Source: Dasyornis broadbenti (Eukaryota > Chordata > Aves > Passeriformes > Dasyornithidae). Taken from it: DNA of 64,000 nt. The stretch is taken from positions 612,673 to 676,672 of the forward strand of contig VZRN01004248.1 in assembly GCA_013397935.1 (NCBI GenBank). Direction: 5' to 3'. This document shows positions 14,701 through 26,700 of the stretch, in pieces; positions within the stretch are counted from its first letter, which is position 1; each line of letters begins with the position of its first letter. The notes beneath the pieces are model-generated. The model saw only the letters and a list, made by a program, of their open reading frames with translations. It was not told the DNA's origin and did not search any database. A program made the translations under genes and the position numbers.

Positions 14701-17700
14701 TCCCAGCCTGCCTGCGAACTCATGGCTGCAGTGGGCTTTCTCTGGAGCTGTGCACTGCTGTTCACTGTGGAGATAAGAGCCTTCCCCTCCACCTGTTCTT
14801 CCCTCTGTTGAGCGTGCCTGCTTCATTAGCTCATCCTCTGCTTGCCTCTCTTTCTGTCTGCAGTCTCTGGCTTTTCTCTTTGATTATCCATATGTTGTTC
14901 TCATAAGGAGCTTTCCCCAAGATTTAATTCTTGGGCCTGCTGCACAACAAAAAGGCATAACAAAGAGTCTCTAGATTGCATCCTGCAGAGTGCTTATCAA
15001 GATTTACCTTGCTATTCACAACCCCTTTTCATGTCAGCCGGTCCGATGGCTAAATAAAACCCATGATTCAAATGGAAGGTACCAGAACAGCAGAGCAGCC
15101 ATTCCCATACCATCCATTTGCATTTTCCATTCCCTATTTCTGAAATATACCTATTTTCCCTCTTGAGTCAGTAACTTCTAAAAATTATACTTGAAAAAAA
15201 AAAAAATCCAGACAAATTAAAATGAACAAAAGGCCCAAATCAGCCTGTTTATGATACTGGACCTGACAGAAGGGGCAGTTTAAGTAGATCAGCAAGAATA
15301 ATTCCTGCAAATGTGACCTACTGAGGTCCTCATCAAGATGGAGGAAGGCAAGATAGGGGTCTGATTGTGGGGGGGAAGGCTACAGGAGCCTATGGGAGAC
15401 CACCGAGGGAATCCTGACAGAGGCAGAGGGCTGGATTTGGCTGCTTATTGCACCCCTGTACCAGCAGGCTGTGCCAGGAAAGGCAGGGAATGCCTTTGTC
15501 CCTGCATGGATGTTACCACACCTGACACATGCACCGGACCTAAGGCTGAGCACACTCTCTGCTGCACACAGAGTTCAGGGGAAAAAACTGCGGATGCAAA
15601 GACTCCTCTCTTTCACCCATTCCCCTTGCCCCAGCTACCCCCTAACTGCAACCCTCAAGTTTTCCCTGAATCCCTAAGGAAACAGACACGGTTGTGCTGC
15701 CCACCGTGGGCACCTCTCAGTTAAGCCTCTCTGTTGGATGCGCTGCCTCCTCACTGCCGTCTCTGGAGCACTGGTGGAGAGAGGGTGTCTTTCTCCCAGG
15801 TTCTCCCCTGCCTTCTCCCCAGGTTCTCCCCTGCCGCTTCCCCTTCACTGCCGCCGCTTGCCTCGCTTCTATACAAAAGCCAGGGCGCGTCCCTTCTCAT
15901 CCTGACGCCTTTCTCTCAGAGTTTATTGTCATCAGCCATAGCAGGGGGGAGATGGAGGGAGGGGAGGAACTGTTCAGCTCGGTGCCTTCTCTTGTAACCT
16001 GTGCCTGACCAATCTACCTCCTGAGGGGCTGTGGGGAGCTCCTCCCGCCCTGGCTTCTCCTCAGCCCTCCTCTAGCCCCTTAGCTGCTGGCACCCAGAGA
16101 GGGATGGCAGCAAGGGCGGGATGAGGGAGAGAGAGGGACTGGCAGCAACTGCCCTTTCTCCAGGAGGCATTGAGAGGAACGAAAACCTCCCGAGCTCCTT
16201 CCTCTGGGTGTTTGGGAGCAGATCCTGCCTGCCTGGCGGGGTGACTCCTCTGCACTGTCTGTGCGCGTTCCTGTGCATGTGCTGCTGCCATCGCAGATGT
16301 ACCCCCAGCTGTCACTTCACCGCGCACAGTCGCTCCCTCTCCCGCCTCTCTCTGTCTTTCTCTCTCCCCCTATTTATTATTTACGGAGGATTACAGTCCC
16401 TTTCCCACGCTGTCATCTCGCTGTGCGGCTCCTCTGCCCTCCACGCAAGGCAAGCGGCTGGCTAGGGAGGGCTCCTGCCAGCTAGGGTCCGCGGAGAGTC
16501 CAGCTGCAAACAGAGGGACTTTCTGCTGGATTTGCTTTGGGATTGTACCCGCTTCACTGGAAGAGCTGCCATTCTCACAGGAGGGTCCATTCCAGCCTGA
16601 GAGAGGTAAGTAAAGACGTCTCCTTTTTGTGTTTTTTCACCATGCCCAGCTAAGCGAGATGAGTGGGGCTACCCCCCAGGAAGAGGCTTCCCCGGGGAGG
16701 AGAGTGTCAGGCAGGGGCAGCACCATCTGCCAGAAGCTCAGTGCAGGAGTCTCCGTTGTGCGAGACTGACAAGCAGCGATTCCCCCAGAAAGCAGAATGG
16801 CAAACCTGCTGCAGAGGTTGTTGGTGCTGGTTCCAGCCCAGTTTCAGTGCAGGCAGCTGGGAGTAACTTCTCCCAGCTGAGAAAGGCACCAGCACCTTCC
16901 CTTGCACCACAGGCACCTCAGGTGCAGCTTTGGGGCTGAGAACTCAGTGCTGGGGTCACCCTGTACCGGGCAGCTCCTGGTGAGCCCTGCCTTTTGTCCC
17001 CTCCTCGAGGCTGCGACAGGGGTCAGCCTGAGCGGTGCCACTTGCCTGACTTGGGATGACTTTGCTGGCTATCATTTTGGACTCAGCTCTCTTAGTAAGA
17101 ACAACCTAAAATGGAGAAGTACGGACCAAAACTGAACAGGTTCAGCACTCAGTACACAGCTTTAGGATGAGGGGGGTGTATGTGTATAACTGTGTGGGTG
17201 TGTGTGCTCATGGACATGACCACAGGACATGAAGCGAAGGATGCCAAATCACAAGCAGAGCCAAAAATAAGTCCCAAGTTGCTTTCAGCATCTCCACAGG
17301 CTGAGCCTGTGATTTCTGAACTTTTGGGAGGAAGGCACAGCACTGAGTGGGGTGGGTGAAACACAGCACAAAGAAGCTTCACAGTCTTTTCCAGCCATGA
17401 CTGGGAGGAAAGGGTGAGAATGAGGTCCCAAAAGAGCCGAGGTGAAGCGCACTATGGATAGGGGTTTATATATAAACATTAGCCTCTCTCTGTGTGTGTG
17501 TGCGTGTGTGCGTGCGTGCATACATATGCATGCACAGACACGTGCACACATACATCCCACACAGGGCATTCTGCCCCCTCCTCCTCTCTCTGCCTGACCA
17601 GTTTATTACTGTCCCTGCATCTCACGCTAATTGAGAGAGACGCGTAAAACTGGAGCTCTCCCGATTTGGGGAGAGAGGATATTTGAAGCTGTTGCTCCAA

Positions 17701-20700
17701 CCAGGTCACGACCAAGCCGGGCCCCAGGCCCACCACGTGGACGGTCAGGTAGCCTGAATGTACCACATCCAGCACAGCCCTGCTGGAAATGGCAACGAGC
17801 AGGATACAGCACTGTTCTGCTGCTGGTGTCTGACCTGCCACTCAAGGATGGAGAGAGAAATTAAGATCTCATTTGGGCAAGGACTGGAGCAGCTGCTATG
17901 GCAGGGTTTTGAGAAGGAGACCCTTTAAAGACAGGGGAACCCCTAAAGTCACACAGGGACTTGTCCCAGAGCAGGGCATATTTCTTGCAGTGAGGAGAAG
18001 GGAGCCTTTCCAAAATTGCAGACCATTTTTCTTCTGAGCTTTATCGCTCAGGTCTGTTGGGGGGCGGGGGATGGATCTTCCTCTAACGGCTGTGGGCAAA
18101 CAACATTTGCAAAGGAATTATTCCACATGAGAGAAAGGCTTGCGGGAGTTGTCTCCCTGTCAGACATCAGTGCTGCCTCTGTTAGTGCATCTTGTCCACT
18201 AGAAGGAATGATGGTAAATCCTGAGCAAAGGGGCTATTTGCAAAGAGAGAGGGGGGAAGCCTTCTTATGTAATTTTTATAGCGGATCGCAGCTTTACCCT
18301 TTCCTCCAGCAGAGTGAATGTCACATGCTAGCAAGGTGCACTCTCAGCTCAGGTATCTTCAAGAGTTACTTCAGCTTCCTGCCTTTCCCCTGGCTTTTCT
18401 AAGCCTGATGCAGAAAGGATTTTCTAGGCTCTTCTGCACCACAGAAGCCTGTTGAAGGCAGACCTGTGTCTCAGTAGGGCTGGGATGGTCAGCAGCAGCA
18501 CGGGGCCATAAGGATACCTGGACAGGAGCATTCAGGGAGCAAAAGAGGCTGGAACAGGATCGGGAGAGGCTCAAGCCTGTGGGAGGGCATTTCTGGGCAG
18601 TTCTTCGGTGACTCTTCCGCATTTGCCTGTTGCTGATTCAAAAGCCAGAGCAGGCAGTTTCCTTCACTTGCCATGTTTGGTTACAAGCAGCTGCTTACGC
18701 TGCTTGACAACTGTCCCAGTCCTGGGAGGCTCAAACCATAACTCAAATGACCATACTGGGATGCTCCTGCCAGCTGGGTAATGCTGCAGTGTGCTACACC
18801 ATGGCACACACTCCAGTTCTCCGGGGAAAGAAGTTCTGGGATGTTCCTCTTGCTGCAGGGAAATACCTTGTCACACATACCTTATTCCTGCTGTGGCTTT
18901 ACCAAAATGCTGGCTCACAGAAAAGCTTTCTGTGATTGAGGGTATGATAACAGCAAGAAGATATACATTTTTTCTATAAACCAGTTAAATTCCAGATGCA
19001 AGAAATGGAAGAAAAAGTTGCTTCACCTGTGGGGGGTTGGATTATGTGAAATATATCATTCACATTGCAAAAATAAGCAGTTGAAAGTTAGGAAATGTTG
19101 CTACTGGAGGCAGTGTGCCACCTGCACTGGGATGCAGTCCCGACTGGTAGGATCACATGCTGTATTTTCATGAGCTGCTTCATTCATTCAGGGTGCTGGC
19201 TACATGCTGCTCAAGGAGTGAAGCAGGGGCCTGGTTTTTTTTTTTTTTGGGCACTGCAAAATGTGTGCCTGTTTTATTTGTTTACTGCCTGCCAAGCAAG
19301 CCCTGCAGGCAATACATCACTATTCATTGTCTTGTGGTGTTCTGAAGATGTTAGCTGTACAGTTGCCTTGTAGCTGATGATAGAGAATTTATGCTCCTGA
19401 TGAGGCAAGAGAGAGTGGTTGTTTTCCTCGCTTTTGAAGGGAAAAGAGACTTCCCCTTCAGCCACACAGGGAAGAAGCAGCAGGTGCAGGGCCAGAGCCT
19501 GGGACCTCCTGGCTCTCAGTGCTATTGAGGCCTCGAGACTGTACCAGTTTGCTGGCTAAGCTGCCAGCATTTTGGAAACAGCTGTGAGTGTTCAGCAGTT
19601 CTGCAAAATGGCCCCTAGGGTCTCATGTTGGGCATCCGCAAAATTAGGAATGTACAGACTGTGGCCTCCTGCCAAAACTGTGGTTTAATATTTAATTCTG
19701 ACCATATAAAAATAGCCTTATTTATTACAACATCCTCCCTGTTAGCCTGAGTATCGTGTGTCCTTTGCACTGAGTATGGGACAGGGTTCTGTGAAAAAAA
19801 GAAATAGTACTTGGTCAGGTAAGCAAAGGCAGTGGCTGAACGAAGGCTGGGCACGTGCAATCTCACATTTAAGTCCTTGGCTTTGCGAGCCAAATAGAAC
19901 ATTTTATCACATGGCAATTTCTTTTTTCTTCTTTTAATGAAAAGGACAATTTCTTGGTTATATTTTTATGAATGTGAAAACAAGAGACTATCTATTATTT
20001 ATGCACTGTAATGCCCCATGGCCATCACAGGAAGGACTGAGACTTAAATTTACAGCAAGGCCACCACACAAGTCAGAACTTCCTGACTGACTGCAAGCAA
20101 AGGCTGTTTCTTGGAAGACACGCCCTGCTACCGTGCTCCTCCTCACTTCGAGACCTCCTTCTCATTTCAAGGAGACTGGGAAGATTCCTTCCCCATGAAC
20201 CATACTCTCATATGAGGGATAAAAAAGTCATTTCTCATGCTGAGTCTGGAGATGAGCTGTTAGAGGCAGTTTGGTTGGCACTCATCACCTGGGCTCTCTT
20301 TCCACTCGTGGTGAGCCTCTGTAGTGCCAGTACTGCCCAAAGCAGGGTGTGGTGCTGCTGTGATTTCGCTGTGAGGTGCCTGTGCCGAGGCAGAGGGGCT
20401 GAGGGTGGGCCCTGCTCTCCACACCACCTGCATCCAGTGATTTCGATGGGATGTGAACGTTGCCATAAATGTATCTCCTCTGTGGCTGCAAACCCTGCAG
20501 AAAACAGAAGTCACCTAAAATTTGAAGACCTTCCTCAGCCTTGGTAAGCTCTGTAGCACGAGCCTATGATCTGTGTGCTAACCCAGATGCATCCCAAGAT
20601 CCTGGCTGGAGCTCTGGGTTGGGTGAGCTGTCACCACATCTTGTTGAGCTATGGGTAATGTTCCCAGCTTGTAAAAAGCGTAACTGTGTCCCAGAGATGC

Positions 20701-23700
20701 GCAGGCACCCCTGGAGCTGAAGGCAGCAGCCCAGACCCTGAGCAGTTTATGGGGACTTTGCAGGGTTGCCCCTCTCAGATGCTCTGGGAAGGTGATGGGG
20801 GCGATGGGGCAGCAGAACAGCTCCAGGCTCTTACAGGCAGCAGCAACAACCTTGTGCCACAGTGGCAACCAAGCAAGACAGATCTCTGCAACTCACCAAG
20901 GCAGAAACAGGTCTCCTTCAGAGCCCAGAACAAATGCATCGTGTGGGAATGATGAGAGTCAGCCTTTCCTCGGGAGGTTTGCCAGGAGCTGTGTGCGTGC
21001 TGGGCTGCCGATCCCCTTATGATAAGAGCTGAGAGGATTTTTACTGCCAGCATCTTGTGCTCTGCCCCACCACTGTGCAGCCATGGATGGTCCCTGCCCC
21101 TGTGGACGTGCTCAGGGCACAGCCTGGTGAGACCTTAGTGACGTTCTTCCCTTGTTCCAGTGTTTTCTACATCCTCTCTGTCCTCCTGCTCCAGCTGCCA
21201 AAGTGACAAGCCTCTACCTTTGCAGTCGGTGGTCTCATTCTGGGAGCCTGGCAGCCAGGGAAGCACAGCCAAGGCGTGGAGTGAGCAAAAGGGGGAGGGA
21301 CTCCCTCGCTCAGAAGCCTGGGTGGCAGCAGATCACCACCACAGTCTTCTTCACCAGAAGAAAGAAAGAGTAACAAGAGACAAGCACAGGGAAGGCCAGT
21401 GAGCTCAAGGGCCTGGTGTATTTCAAAATGCAGGCTATGGAAAAAGACAAAGCCAGTTTTTAGGCTAATGCAGAAATGAATGATGGCAAACAAGCAGGTG
21501 TGGGGCATTTTGTGTGCGAGGGATCACTCAGGCTTGCAAAAGTTTGCCTCATTTTTGGAATGAGAAACCGCAATGAAAAAGGCTTATGGCTGAAGTGCCT
21601 TGACCCCCATAGGATGTAATGGGTTTCTTGATATTGATCTGGACACCCCTTGATTTGGCAGTCTGGTCATGCTGTTCAACAGACATCTGGCCTAGTGCTC
21701 CAGGGACAGAGCTTATATTGATTAAAAACTTACATTTTCCTATCTTGCTGCTAAATTGATGCACCTCCATCTACTACTCTGTGCATGTAAATGTATCTCT
21801 TATCAGACAGGCTGGCACCTTCTCTCTTAAAGACCTGCTGCATCCTTTGACCTTAAATAAGAGACCCAGAGAAGGTACTGGGTGGGTCATGTCAAAATTT
21901 CTGAGCCCTCAGAGGATCCCTCACAAATGTGAGCCCATACATACCTTCCTTGTTGAACACCACCCAAATACAAATAAGCAAGAGAATACTCTGGGGTTCA
22001 GAGCAGTGTCCAACCAGGAAGTGCAGAAAATTCCTGTGTGTGCAGTAGTGACAGGAATGAGGACCAGAGAACCAGGATTCTCCCACCAAGCTGTCTTCTC
22101 TGCCAGCAACCTTTTCCTGGTTGTACCACCCACCCACACCCCGAGGGGAGGCTTGCCAGGAAGGGGGAGCAGCCTTTTAAATGCCAGTGAGCTGGAAGAT
22201 GCTTGTGGGGCGTAGAGGAGGAACTGGGAGCAGGAGAGTGCCTCCCTCAGACCTGCCAGGTCAGGAGCGGCTGCAATCCTTCTGCCAAGGGACTGAGCGA
22301 AAGGATTAAGGGCCTGAGCCACTACTAACCATGGGATTAACCCCTGCAGGAAATTAAAGTTGTAGAGAAGGCTCTTCACTCCACAGCTGAGAGAAAAACT
22401 GGGATCTGGATTAGAACTGGCAGGGCTGGTGACAAGCCACCACCCACAGCCAACTGTTCCCGGCTGGATCAGAAAATGTTATCTCAACCTTCATGTAGAA
22501 ACCCCCTCCACATCTCACTTGGTTACCAATTTTTTGCCAACAGTGTGAGAAGAACAAAAACATCACCCTGTGGCAAGAAAAAGAGGAGGAAACTGGGTAG
22601 TCAGCTCACGTGTCCCTCTTCTGAGCCCCTCTCCCATTCCCTCACCCGCTTTCCTTCTCAGCTGCCTCCGTTTTGCAGGGAGGAAACATGCATGTGGTCT
22701 GTCGCGTTCAATAAAACTTGGAGAAGATGCTGGCACACACATGGCTGGATTTCTTCCTGTCAACTGCCCCCTCAGCTCTCCTCCTGCTGCTGCTCTGGGC
22801 CTTCTCCATATGCTGCACTCTCACTGTGCTGGGACTTTCCTGTCACTCCTGGTTGGATATCCCAGTCTCCCCACCTGCTTCTACAGCTTCCCAAGGAATT
22901 CCACATCTCCACAGCAACCTGGGTCTTTCCCAGCAGTGCCACCCTCCCTGTCTCCCCTTCAGATGCTCTGTATTTCTCAGAGGATTTGCTGAGGCTTTAT
23001 GTCCTTGGTATTTCCAGCTCTTCCCGAATTTCCCAGTCTCATTATTGTGCATTGGTCAGGGAGGCTTGGGATGCAAATAGTGTTTTCTGCTTAAGGTATG
23101 GAATGAGGAATCAAGAAAACTGGCTTCTCTCCTGTTTTTGCCACAGGCCTGTCAGGAAACTTCGGGAAAACCTGGCCAAAACTCCTTTATTCTGTGTAAC
23201 TTTGATAAGGCCTACAAATACTCTCTGCAGGACTGGAGAGCTTTTACAAGCCCAAATGAAAATGCTGCACTTGACAGCTTTGAAAATCCTGCGTGAGTGA
23301 GCAACTGCTGTGGACTAATGGTGAAGTACCAAAAGCAAGGCAGCAGAAATTTCAGCTAGCCAAAACCGGTATCCAGGTTTACCTGCAACATAGTTTACCC
23401 CTCCACAAAATACGGATAAAGTTGATCTTTCTTGGAGGGTCCTGGGGAGGAAACATTTTTTACTATCAACACATTTGCATTTCAGAGATGCCTACTCATT
23501 GCCAATCCAAAAATCAGAAGCTTTTTGACCTTTTCACATCACAGAGAAAAGGGTGAGATTTTTATTCACATAAGGCCGGGAATGTGGCACAGTCCCTTAC
23601 AAGACCAAGTGGGTTTTGCACTTTTTCTACTTTACTGCTCTCTATGAGGTGTTTTGCTTAGCTGTGATTGATCACTGCAAGTCAGAGGGCACTATTTCTT

Positions 23701-26700
23701 CTGCAGCTGGGTTTCTTGTATGAATTTAAGATGTGCTTTCTGTTGACTGGGACAGAACAACACTAATGAATCTTGAACATATGTGTTAATAAATCAGCAA
23801 GTGCTGCAAATGAAGCCAGGGCCCAGCTCTTTAGCTTGGAAGCTCACTGGGGCAGTGACACACACACTGGATGTTTCCACAAGTACTGCGGAGCTTCTCT
23901 GCTACCTTTGAGAGCTTCTGCATTCGAAAGAGAGGACAAATGAGGGGCTGCCACTGAGACAATGTGACCACTTGTGATGGATCATTTGCACAGCTAACAG
24001 GTCTATTGGGGTACCACGAATGGGTGTGGTCTCCATGCCACCTAAACTCACTCGTGGTGTAGTGGTCAGGCCACACAGCTGATGAGTCCCTGTTGTCTGC
24101 CACTTGCCCCCCAAGGGCAGATGAAGGAACATGCACAGAACAACGTGCTCCAGTCACTAAATGCGGGGGTACCACTGTCCCCCTCCATTATGGGGTGATA
24201 GCAATACGACGTGAATCCTAAAAGCAGCAAGGAAAGGGGAAGGAAAGAAGATAATCTCCTTAAAGCGTCCTCCATGCCCTCCCTCATGCTGCTGCTTTTC
24301 TGATAAAGGCTAAAGCAATTCAGCATTGGAAAGGGACTTTGCCATCAAGGAGAGAGAGGGGGAGGGTTGAAAGTCTGTGCATACTTTCTGATAATTTATT
24401 GCTGGCATCTGTTGCAGTCTCTGCTACCTACCCTTCTGTAATATAGGTCACCCACATGCCCTACCAACGCTCATAAGCCAGGCTGTTAACGGAGTCTGAT
24501 CCCTCAGCCATGATCCAAGGGTTAGTGCACGGCACTTGCAGAGATAATCGGAGACAGAGGTTGCTGGGCTCTGTTTCTGACAGTGTCTCATCCCAGTGAC
24601 ACGGTCGCCTGTGTCTCCAGCCTCAGTGGTGTTGTCTGGAGAATGGGATAGATTTATCCACCTACCTAGAGCAGAGGCACTACTGGCTCTTACCTCAGCC
24701 TTACTTCTGGGGGTTATTAAATATGAAATAACACCATCTACAGCTATGGTAAGAGCCATTCACAGAGGACAGGGCAAGCTTTGGATAGAAGGTGACACAG
24801 AATTGGGATGAGTTACTAAGCCAGTATGTGCATACAGTAAACTGAAACCCTCTCTGCTCTCGCAGCGTGCTCCTTGAGACACTGCTCACAAAAGCTAAGG
24901 CTCTGGAGTGCAACTGCACGCATTACTGGTGTCTGGGCAGAGAGATGCAAGCACAAGGCAGGGCTGGTGCCTGCTGTAGATTTTAGGCCCTGGCAAGTGC
25001 TGCAGAGTCATTACAATGCCCTCTGCATCCCCCCCTGCTTTCCCTCCCCCTGCCCCCAGCAGTAAAGTTCGCTGTTCGATCTAATTAGGGGAATCCTCAT
25101 TAGAGAGTCCTCTAGAGTCTGACAGCAGGCCAAATGTCCACATGGCACTTCAGCTTGGTGTATTTTTGGCCAATGGGGCCCATGGGCCAGAAATGGATGA
25201 TTACATTTTGTTGCTTTGAGCTGAAACTAAAAAAGTTGTCTTTGACTGTCCTATTTGAAACAGCAATAAGAAAAGGCCATCACCAGCCCCACAGGCTACT
25301 CTTCCAGAATCTGGAAAGACATTCAACTCCGGGCACATGGAAGAAAGCTCTGCACAATGTGCCCCATGGATCACAGGGCACTCAGTTGACATGTTGCTCT
25401 GGGGAGAAGGAACCATCTAGAAAGCCCATGAGAAAGACTAACACCTGCCTTGTGGAGCCCTTGGGTGACTCCAGAGCATTCAGAGCTCCAGCAGTGCTGA
25501 TCAGCCTGGAGCCCCCAAACCCAAGCAATGCCAGCCAAATCTACAACAGATGGCACAGTGCCTCTCTTGAGTTGGGGGCATACAGGCAGCACTTCTAGGT
25601 CTGGCAGAGTGCTTGCTGCTGGAAAAATCCCTGGCTGTCAGGCTGAAAGCAGCCAGCCACATCTGGTGCTGCTCTGGAGAGGCTTGAGGTGTGCGCAGCT
25701 GCTGTTTACCCCAAGATTACATGATCCCAGTGCTGCACTGGCGGTGAGTGCAGTTGGCCTGGTGCTCTGCAGAGCAGACGGCATCACTTGGGCCACAAGA
25801 AAACTGCTAATTACGTCAGAATTCAACACAAGTTAGAGGAAACCTTTCAAAAAGAAACTCTTAAAAATCCTTTCTGCCTTCTTGCTCACTCCTGACTGTG
25901 GAATATTAATCAATAAGGCTATAATGTGCTTATGGGCAGTAGATGCGTAGGAGAAACAGTTTTTTTCTGGATTGCTGGAATCAAAATTTCTCCATGAACA
26001 TACTTCTTCAAGGCATAAATGCAGAAGCTCATTGACTCTCACCCTTCAGCAGCCAAGAACCTCTACCTATTCCAAATCTACTGCTCTGCCACCTGGGCAT
26101 GTGATATGCTTGGAGAAGCAGGCAGCTCTTTGGAAGGCATGGAGGTTGATAAATACAGGTTACAGAAGAGTCCCCGGCACATGTGCAAGCCCAACTCTGT
26201 GCACAGATTTGTAAATGTAAGCTAGATTGGTGACTCTGTGCATTTGGACGAGAAGGTAGCTGCTTCTAGGTCTTGGAAACACGTGTACAAGTGCACACAG
26301 GGTGGCTGCTATCTGTGGAGTGGGGAGTGGTGGCATATATGTGACATGCTTTAAAATAATCTTGGGTTTATCAAGGCCCCTCCATCTCTGTGCATGTTGC
26401 AGCGCAGGAGACAGCATTAAAGCCTGAACAGGTGTTAATCACTATGCACTGTAATAAATTCTAAACATAGGGAAAAGGCTTATTTATACATGGCTGCTCC
26501 TCCCACCCTGCACTCTCTGCTTGAGCCTTGGTGCTGCCTGAGGGAAAGAGGCGCCCGTGAGGTACCAGAAATGAGTGCAAGGGCTGGACTTGTCCTGCAA
26601 GAGCAGAAGGAGCTGGGGGTAGAAACCCTGACCCTGTCCTCATCCTCACACCGGCTGTGCCAGCCCTGCCCTTGGGCCCCCACCTTTGCCTGGGGACAGC

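Noticed and set aside
17875..17925. Minus-strand peptide containing AIAAA, considered for the missing CACNA2D4 exon
   Set aside because: Flanking residues do not match the family and no donor follows.
22476..23300. 274-codon plus-strand open frame, the longest in the window
   Set aside because: No recognisable domain, Ser/Leu/Pro-rich composition typical of chance frames, overlap with an old SINE-like segment, and no promoter or splice context.
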